Assembly (NCBI GenBank): GCA_017478185.1
Contig: JAFVEA010000009.1
Coordinates: 325,264-370,526 of the forward strand
DNA length: 45,263 bases
Reading direction: 5' to 3'
From: Clostridia bacterium
GTDB lineage: Bacteria; Bacillota; Clostridia; Christensenellales; UBA1242
The notes below the pieces were generated by a model. That model did not search any database, was not told where the DNA came from, and worked only from the letters and a program-made list of their open reading frames with translations. Position numbers and translations under genes: made by a program. Position 1 is the first letter of the stretch. Every line of letters begins with the position of its first letter. Positions 43,201 through 45,263 of the stretch are shown here, in pieces.

Positions 43201-45263
43201 TTAAACCATATTATAATTTTGGAACAGAAAAAATTTACAATTCAGTTTATACGCCAAAAACGCCAGAAAATAGTTATACAATAACAGGAAAGTTAACAAA
43301 CCTTAGAAATTTAGCGGGAACAATAACTCTTGAAAACAACGGAGATTGCAAGTTTGAAAGCTCTCCAGACAGTGAGTTTACACCGGTTGACACAACATAT
43401 TTAAGTGGGTGGAAGTTGCAAATTGTTGGATATGAGGCTGAAACAGTTGAAAAACAAGCATTTAACAAAGAAAATATTGCAACAGTGTTAAAAACCATTA
43501 TTAACGACAACACCTTAAGCACTGGAAAATATAAGCTTAAATATCAACTATTAGGAAAAACGAATGTTTTAGATAGTGATTGGTCAGCTGAGTTTGATTT
43601 AGAATATATTTATGTTGACCATTCATATTACATCAACGATTTAAGGCTAGACATAACAACAACAAATGACGGTGTTGGAACAAGTGCAATCTTAAGTTTT
43701 TATGTTAACCCAAGTATGAGTGAACTTATTGACAATTATTCTTTAATTTTTAATGATGATAATGATAAACCACTTACAATAGCAAACGCTTTTGATGATA
43801 ACAGAAGAGTTCAAATTGATATAACAAACTTGTTGTTTGCAGATAACAGCACTTCAGGTAACACCAACACAATAAATTTAATTGTTAATGGAACATCATC
43901 TGATGAAACTTTACCAACAGAATTTTCTAATAGTGATATTTCAGTTTATAAAAATGGTTCAGACACAGCAAGTTTTGCGTTAAACGACAACGAGTTTGTT
44001 TGGAAGCCACTTATAACACAAGGCTCAGATATTGATATCAAATCAAATAGTTTTACATTAGAATTTAATGAATATTATAAACAAGACACAAATCTTATAA
44101 ATAAAAATAACAATAGTGCTTTAAAATTACAAGTTGATGTTTTAAAAATAGATTACACAACATATCAAAATTTAACAGAAAAACCAACAACTTATGCTGA
44201 TGCACTAGAGCTTATGCAAAATGGCGAACCATTATATAACACAAACAATGTTCAGGCTCAAGGAAATGTTGCATTTAATTTCAATGTGCAAAATTATACT
44301 TCAGCATTTAGTGATTTAACCAGTTTGTTTGGGAGCATTGATTCAAGATTGCTAGAAGGCGGTCAGCTTAGTGGGCAATATTTCTATAAAATTGGGCTTG
44401 TTGGCGCAAATGATATTGGTTATATCAATAATGAAAACATTTATGAATCTCAAACAAACGGTTTGGCTTATTGGAATATTTCTGATATAACATTCACAGA
44501 TAGCAACATCATAGTGCTTAAAAACAAATCTGGGAAAAACAACATAGAGGAATTGAAAGATGCAGTTGGAGATATAACTCAAGAGGCTAAAGAAGCTTGG
44601 ATAAACAGAGAGCAAACAACAGTTAAAATAACATTTTCAATAGACAAAATTGATGGAATAAGTGATTATTCAAAGCTTTCAATTTCTGCTATTCACTATC
44701 AAAATGTTGACACAGATGAAACTGCTTTAAATGTTTTAGAAAATGTAACCTACACTTACGCCGACGCCCCAGAAGACAGTTCAAAGGTTGTTATAACAAT
44801 TGATTTATCAACTTGGTTCACAGAAAATTGTTCAAAGCAATATGGTTTCCACCAATTTGGAATTAAAATTGGCGAAATAAAAGATAAAGTTCAAGAAACC
44901 TCAAAGGCTCAAAGTGATGCTCTTGTGCATTATATTAAACTTGAAAAGCTAGAAATAGGAAATCAAGTTACTTATTCTGACCAATTTAAAAATCTTAAAG
45001 TTTATTGTAAAAAAGTTGTCACAGGAAATGGTGTGAAGCTTAGAGTTTTTCAGTATAAAGAAAACAATAACGGAACTTTTAGCGGTGAAGAGTTTGCTGA
45101 CGACAACATCAAATTATTAACAGAAAAAAAAGATAACGAAGATGATGTAAACTACTATTATAGAATAAAATTCTCATTGGATAAAGCTTCTGAGAAAGGC
45201 AGAGAATGCAAATTTTACGCATTCTATTCAGCAGAAGCTGATGTAGAAGGCTTAAACTTCCGG
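28287..45263 (+). CDS. Giant signal-anchored repeat protein, at least 5659 residues (3' end outside window)
   Basis: The frame opens at the ATG at 28287 (MSEKNNNKDT), with AAGGTG five bases upstream, and stays open to the last base of the window: 5659 codons, roughly 640 kDa without its end. A basic N-terminus and one hydrophobic segment at about residues 27-49 (LIIIISTVVSVLILFALLVF) predict a signal anchor or uncleaved signal peptide. The rest would be extracellular. The first about 1000 residues contain fibronectin-III-like modules akin to those of the preceding lipoprotein (for example YTLSWNALDYADGYKIYL). Two calcium-loop-like segments lie near residues 400-426. The last 2700 residues contain four copies of a long composite repeat. 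It also carries five copies of the 13-residue aromatic motif. No enzymatic domain is recognised. An adhesin or surface fibre role is inferred from architecture only. Confidence 0.9.
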   Translation, partial: MSEKNNNKDTLSNKNLKVKSNKKPINQLIIIISTVVSVLILFALLVFVFNTNKQKVMANPLNVPENVRIESADNNYYLCFNGVDDADYYAVYMFEGTNEADKAIEDNFKDSYPMAMVYGNRFEVTNYMNDIGEYYFSVQAIYEKDENFNSLLTNPYKANITKTEKLNSPSFNQIEFVGDILRCRWTSVLNAVKYGVKYKLDIIYDKTEESILDEPFVVTGNYYDFSSEITSRMNELYDCEFTISLEAFSDNPYIDSSDAVKDKIITQKEIQKPSILNLDKNNNTYTLSWNALDYADGYKIYLNDEQIGISEGQNRTTYSFDVSDLGNFYVYVQAYSNKENIKDSEFSDYSEFTRTGKTPEISNLSSARVNNQIKISWEASRAPTEYYIFLQRQISESFVDSNGNGFYDDEEYFDDLNGNGDYDQKAYVDIRTPYYEKILNENSFEFDFGMDGYKIYRYKIGIQAKSLTDYYDESDISYIIVDISNTKLATPTLWFNSQGNNLIYGPNDATNVGPTYENGIPVHYYAPQKTDNNGFEITIYSGTEAKSSNFVKKINITKESAELLKYSYDLNEFLSEYGAGKYFVTIKALGGHLIFNDSDTASVLVDYTITLKNPKNVRITKSTQIEFDDISSCVGYYYRKSNSYIEIIGVSDNNFILSDDTQVEALKVDGKYVVFDEVGSSTVLSKNNPILSWSEVLNATKYYVYINGNSSAEVVVNYDAETDKFTVSSGYTLEVKDGTFVLSGLDNYFKTKEPGRYQITIKAANGDPQYNDSDLSEPANYTLIKSVQKPSLEHSYQNKLEKSNDYYVYWNYEDSSKNALFAEGQTFDVVVNGVKVLSSTTPEVVSEEGKQYYRCELSEFVLPGQNSIKIIANAINGYISSQSDTKVFEGDEAYTYFVETAYKNKDMFVSGKKDLNKKVSYTLTFDNEKYANLFNFTFYKMLKFDKIDDLNDCLNNNSEVYYLNNSGEFVLIEDANSLSTINGVYQVYKPQTIQENVYAGTSVLKRTTKTIEEADNYISFNSTTKVAFDVSFDGTQDLKNSMLLGRESYIIGYSGSFDFVDLYHLENVYKFDYNESTKMLTFSYKTSELENVNYFSVFYKDDYHYVDITNFRSYEVADEGETIAGVSYSKFALKLKLPEVGNFKLAVVPISLKAISPEYMWQGPYRFYETLEKTNVSIGLENENIIASWDEVLGASVYSSENPIPAYTVSVSFGEETHLIQLDVNYLNITSSFRNKLYEKQTIKVKVMANAYHFEEVNKEVTNIEFSSREEYYGYYKLVDDSYVLITEDNFSTLSITVGDDDNIFFAYYKQSEWSDEQTYEYLPTLSQPIISLNGDELIVKKVDYFNKDLDYEFYYYADGSEDEILFYTKSHTEDANEREFVVDLNEYLKTAQSLGAGKYYIYAISSHEEWGIKSQKSEILSYEIHEQLLDLSFVTDENNEHLSYCEQNGFNIVFVDNNDFSKSKAYEIWFSYNDGLTENEVLHLFVVREEGAYKLKVGNNFDGSVEANDSTYKILVDKNTIKINYFDENNEIFTIGASYNAYIKIVPINEYYTAKNSTRAFIKCYAGAFAKPIVYIDEENKTWASAQNSQNIKILVDKTQADNLNLNIKINVKNLLNFSEQEFSLYLTKVSGSYYYFETQSDLGLFDDCGAYQIGVKYKKGTNYLESEYSYVYVYSNKQGEGISDASLESSFEAQTPLKLIFSVNNSALENSFDNTKLNYFKAILTPVNDRGEKCDLEGNETEEDYSTICYLTEDETSRIINRDGEFKNEKFLNSKQNLGSTTKFEYYIPINYIYGFEKNESGNAYWSQLNFNYNIEISVVYTEATNLDFKINDVSKVYSVVGTEFVGNMTNYLGYYYDYNGEFIKITTQNYNKFTHILTIGEDEINLTEQSVYTLSEQVVYPNLLEEYLGYYYKNDDEFIKIGAIEEVFDAENVVGAKIYDSNNNFIAQIKILNQQDSIIVPDEYKSHLFVLESDSALLSLSTSSKTLGLGYVNITDEGSVYWTSENNTTYYYMYYVWNTSDNKFYLFGKELKTEISNVSLTPVVSGNTIKLGVDLSNAKVNIDGEKNLLTYNSYEKWLSVRTNSFDIQDYNKDNVYGVLIYAQKQGLNPSEVLHQNFVPKYSQQISNIDLVAGKNGAEYAHNLTWEIYKTPFASVQHQGFYNEGSVSVTKTNPVSVVGNYSPTTESLWINLVGGVLYQASITTRNVLVNINGKDYELLNSKSVTKTLKAPIIVNEEVYVKFNSSLINGTEPQYVLKWIKVDNAKTYRVAIIEEKTESAQSLLSNALISFDVLAEDESLTLNNNVYSLDITQKIREAGLNNSNTYYVGVYVLNEDDLFSSEKLVTTGETQTINSENFTASYVALSLYTKAEAVTDLSGNFSKETEKTISFKSTETEDCYFKVVIKDGKTNAANTIVTKYCYVYTDTVLSGESVFVDENEFITLEVEEMEGKNAGDYYVYVTAVPYKNSKIISDESTLEIKNSRKLEIKTANYLEILLDKFITGQENGEPIYSDDNSAINYLRNNLFNIKSLKTGVLTESGEFVEENYLTNWISNLSGENGLITATIDLTFKKFNGTEYETIKINKKDTNTIEELIELSNKNDGIFVINGKYQIYATTKIFNDTYGYYIQSDETLVLEQDVYNRHTVEQNRITPTIVNNNLTDLTLSLGIYDSGASYKIYCFDESENLVFKSETLETTELNQTISIYDLFMTNAQSGNITYGKYIFKVKRFATEADISNFKLNSDLTETNGVEFDFYLVPDFSSEVIIEADIDDYVVSQALNIDLVSPYINSTLVYEVCEESRKNGVSSSAETSRNIKAKYTAYVNVTLEKVGGVWTHKYVIDSAKSSDMFSVINNKLVFDLEKFVYATDEIVGEYTFVSSLVGLYKQNTEENVSIAGESFEAKNSITSFVYTDVYATKLDRYDVLNSEQTPLTTIEFGKCDDLYIYNISLNTNESSENYGVLSWNFRDNKRLLQAQNITIKLFGPSDVLIFEYVDEITEDYSMGFVNLKNILLADNSSEENYNKIEIYLNVKNNLWIAPKVLTNENIQVGEGTLADVTFVWTPKLLQGSEVLNTGWNSFDNIYFDINFNSYYQKDLRLNESENYPKFEIEVMRLEYFGYIAYVSNHGNIEYNFDELKQICDSTSGIDYEVYQKFVQSLWQSEFSEMVFLLNAQNYTMNFKAFLTILDDGNKFIDTNGELISGLYFVKISLAGANDIGYLDDKVYEGKKRFLDAWEIEDVEFVQQNSNIIVIEDKSTKSLAELNEAMASVSADAKTAWAETKNNVVKLTFKVKRITIKSPKDCVISVTQYYGQVEGVGMARETREIYSSDIEVLEGIENEKAYFYVTLNLTNYFDFDSMYGFHQFSVYIGGIENDVKESSSQVQKDALVSFVKMDKPAFEANVDVQQIIISYSEFDFNYILGSEISNNPKIVIMAKTDGLPQTQMEKEIALSVVERTYSDSFVGSLFDENFLNLIHDRDYNIWAYVDAQDLNVNGMNFWLNSDLTNTQTIHTPLAGFIQNATLNTNPESANYGLLSWQFVSNGLNEVSNINIIVNGVIVQTDAVNSEYSGGSVNLKDILWADKSEFANVNTIQISVIKTDNPSKVSSITNEGIFLTDGSLVSEKTVAGNDFVWETTILRGSDVSTSVVDNDVKIDITFNNFYITDERLFEQENPPMFKINVLKIDYNTFKKNETYFNGVNSVDVAKQICDSNGITSYFKETYGQSSWSKNLGSFVFDLSTDKVQYSFDLKTLFNIVDSSNLTQNGNLYGKYFFSVTLQGASKIGYADEDFLFGSYENDIFKLTNVVLNVDTNSNDYGWLSWDFDKNNWDIKTINIEVYYDDDFKNAQPVFVSDDFAENGNLRPEGRRLDLRNVLRADNEEDVNYNFIRFVITGKSNDVYYVEPSISAGSTKFESLDFEWETGILQGSDTNFKENEENKENVSFSVEFNEYYAKDARLENKLNFEIEVLRLQGKVYDSLNLSSDLSFDAIKDACEGNANFYYQSFNLKNFDLTTAEANLIFDSQKQNYGFNLLKLFKLLDKNNLLTNEELEGQYFIKLNLISASDIGYYDETVFETEARYLDSWRIENIEFITQETNTIVALNKSEKTLSELNTEVASISTEVKQAWADAQTKDVKIKFVVYPIGDLAPTIKLTHYYSFLDDVGQKDDITLNSDYYQISYNSQEKYYDVVVNLTDYFESNYKDKYGFHQFGVIVEAKESVKQTEKVQDDALINFVRLETPTVGVNDEGDGFNYSWQFNLETTNIGTPQIKIDEKNGLGNYSDSINIPSSYSGKIENITIENITFENNILYEFESYVDVSAMSINGMNFFLDSNKCEFTYKKTGFEKLDIKVIPTEIVCESDSNSVLDSLDYYKLSLEIPESNFSRVSKNVYYKNGENVLLQPAYERYGMSEVNEQNKDNFKYLILKLNSLKSDNSSQDKYLLIYKDNQNVYYKLLNSLTTFDYNGTSINEFSFSDEKTAEIDNSKINLAIPLKYVVSSDYNKPSIIKLKAMCVGEIADETEAEQETSQDTVNSVDETEDNKGEFTVYHKIKLQTPQITGAKFGLLDESENYSTITTLTPENEGSVSLTLTIGNVQNATKFKVVYKVARSGSVHSGVFELDCPKQKDKDEETDWQIGNNNNFKYKYTTTYTIEIQNKYLTDLIANLPGEVSFAVQAIGDSEYDNSSYYIEENAGIYTNFDLSKELKSSIYTNSDLSSYTAQQTIKRKLPKIQIAQGLDSDNRLSIRYGTDNDKLLEYNSINNSFMNITENSDIITQFMMWLNGYKPTGSQNGEYFFVDFTVGGTSELTYVVKNDSVETPDNYVIDSLEYTPETDTIKKNIDLYGKLLSKVSENYQTLNFSLVARGDNTYWVLSEPTEFNFTLFKNFEITSDDVELSEITFKNEEIDETGSSGLLKPESLNMTITGSSVNGYEVIATIDGQSNKITCEPEKTTNIISTFDSSFLVPGNILTYQIKPYYNFGTEKIYNSVYTPKTPENSYTITGKLTNLRNLAGTITLENNGDCKFESSPDSEFTPVDTTYLSGWKLQIVGYEAETVEKQAFNKENIATVLKTIINDNTLSTGKYKLKYQLLGKTNVLDSDWSAEFDLEYIYVDHSYYINDLRLDITTTNDGVGTSAILSFYVNPSMSELIDNYSLIFNDDNDKPLTIANAFDDNRRVQIDITNLLFADNSTSGNTNTINLIVNGTSSDETLPTEFSNSDISVYKNGSDTASFALNDNEFVWKPLITQGSDIDIKSNSFTLEFNEYYKQDTNLINKNNNSALKLQVDVLKIDYTTYQNLTEKPTTYADALELMQNGEPLYNTNNVQAQGNVAFNFNVQNYTSAFSDLTSLFGSIDSRLLEGGQLSGQYFYKIGLVGANDIGYINNENIYESQTNGLAYWNISDITFTDSNIIVLKNKSGKNNIEELKDAVGDITQEAKEAWINREQTTVKITFSIDKIDGISDYSKLSISAIHYQNVDTDETALNVLENVTYTYADAPEDSSKVVITIDLSTWFTENCSKQYGFHQFGIKIGEIKDKVQETSKAQSDALVHYIKLEKLEIGNQVTYSDQFKNLKVYCKKVVTGNGVKLRVFQYKENNNGTFSGEEFADDNIKLLTEKKDNEDDVNYYYRIKFSLDKASEKGRECKFYAFYSAEADVEGLNFR
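29484..29564 (+). other. Two calcium-binding-loop-like segments in the giant protein
   Basis: Encodes DSNGNGFYDDEE and, three residues later, DLNGNGDYDQKA. The first has D, N, N, G, D and E at positions 1, 3, 5, 6, 9 and 12, like an EF-hand or dockerin loop. The second lacks the final acidic residue. They may bind calcium and rigidify the neighbouring modules. Confidence 0.5.
33852..34058 (+). repeat. Tandem pair of the 13-residue aromatic motif in the giant protein
   Basis: GYYYDYNGEFIKI (33852-33890) and GYYYKNDDEFIKI (34020-34058) lie 168 bases apart, suggesting a local duplication. Further copies in this gene are GYYYRKSNSYIEI at 30189, VYYLNNSGEFVLI at 31164 and GYYKLVDDSYVLI at 32106. 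A degenerate one, GYYIQSDETLVLE, is at 36165. Confidence 0.7.
37140..38855 (+). repeat. Composite long repeat, copy 1 (full, 572 residues)
   Basis: Contains five elements in order. A is LNTNESSENYGVLSW. B is FVWTPKLLQGS followed by FNSYYQKDLRL. C is SLAGANDIGYLDD followed by WEIEDVEF and a K-S-x-x-x-x-E-L-N segment ending KTAWAE. D is YGFHQF followed by QKDALVSFVK. E is LNVNGMNFWL. The next copy follows without a gap. Confidence 0.8.
38856..39707 (+). repeat. Composite long repeat, copy 2 (short, 284 residues)
   Basis: Contains A (LNTNPESANYGLLSW), B (FVWETTILRGS, FNNFYITDERL) and only the first part of C (QGASKIGYADED), then passes directly into element A of copy 3. Its length is almost exactly half of copy 1. 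The A-to-B tryptophan spacing is 288 bases, against 291 in copy 1. Confidence 0.8.
39708..41300 (+). repeat. Composite long repeat, copy 3 (full)
   Basis: All five elements: A (NDYGWLSW), B (FEWETGILQGS, FNEYYAKDARL), C (SASDIGYYDE, WRIENIEF, KTLSELN, KQAWAD), D (YGFHQFGV, VQDDALINFVR) and E (MSINGMNFFL). A region without the repeat follows, to about 43646. Confidence 0.8.
43647..45263 (+). repeat. Composite long repeat, copy 4 (runs to window end)
   Basis: Element A is degenerate, but B (FVWKPLITQGS, FNEYYKQDTNL), C (VGANDIGYIN, YWNISDITF, KEAWIN), D (YGFHQFGI, QSDALVHYIK) and the beginning of E (ADVEGLNFR) are clear. E breaks at the last base of the window, so the gene and probably the repeats continue. 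Confidence 0.78.

Noticed and set aside
37140..45263. CRISPR-like or simple tandem DNA repeat
   Set aside because: The repeats are long, diverged and in frame. They are protein repeats inside one gene, with no short identical spaced units.
1..45263. Recoded TGA (tryptophan) as in Mollicutes-like genomes
   Set aside because: Tryptophan is TGG in all recognised genes, and TGA is used as a stop at the ends of the XRE-type and yqzL-like genes.

Overview
The window looks like a chromosomal segment of an uncultured, low-GC, Firmicutes-type bacterium, most likely a gut-type member of Clostridia. This is an inference from four things: very AT-rich DNA, AGGAGG-type ribosome binding sites, the conserved yqfC/yqfD...era/recO/dnaG/rpoD/trmK gene block, and housekeeping protein sequences. 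The standard bacterial code fits: tryptophan is TGG throughout, and TGA ends the XRE-type regulator and the yqzL-like gene.

Layout. (1) Bases 1-2920: the 3' end of an M18 aminopeptidase gene, a leftward Nudix plus zinc-metallopeptidase-like pair, and a rightward uracil-DNA glycosylase. (2) Bases 2948-10904: a compact leftward operon of yqfC, yqfD, ybeY, era, a small yqzL-like gene, recO, dnaG, rpoD, trmK and a coiled-coil zinc-ribbon protein. It is a condensed form of the classical Firmicutes dnaG-rpoD macro-operon. (3) Bases 10905-14470: an unrecognised gene whose promoter spacer contains a run of nine G, then a leftward valyl-tRNA synthetase of the short archaeal/rickettsial type. (4) Bases 14477-18072: a heterodimeric ABC exporter with one degenerate ATPase site. 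(5) Bases 18170-20700: a stand-alone GlmU-like left-handed beta-helix acetyltransferase, a small four-helix membrane protein, two arginine tRNA genes and a membrane-anchored XRE-type regulator with a zinc ribbon. (6) Bases 20854-45263: a rightward pair of giant surface-protein genes filling more than half of the window.

The most notable part is region 6. The first giant protein is a complete 2432-residue lipoprotein: lipobox, one Big-like domain, about 17 fibronectin-III-like modules and a C-terminal GLUG/beta-helix-type region. Only 24 bases later starts a signal-anchored protein whose frame stays open for 5659 codons and runs off the window. Its first part resembles the modules of the lipoprotein. 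Its last part contains at least four copies of a long composite repeat, with a full unit of 572 residues and a short unit of 284. A 13-residue aromatic motif of fixed length recurs seven times across the two proteins, with an eighth degenerate copy. The two genes probably form one transcription unit encoding a very large cell-surface adhesin or scaffold. Function is not established.

Transcription signals are unusually legible. Several -35/-10 pairs with 17-18 base spacers and a series of hairpin terminators, often shared by convergent genes and overlapping stop codons, delimit the units. I saw no CRISPR array, insertion sequence, prophage or rRNA.
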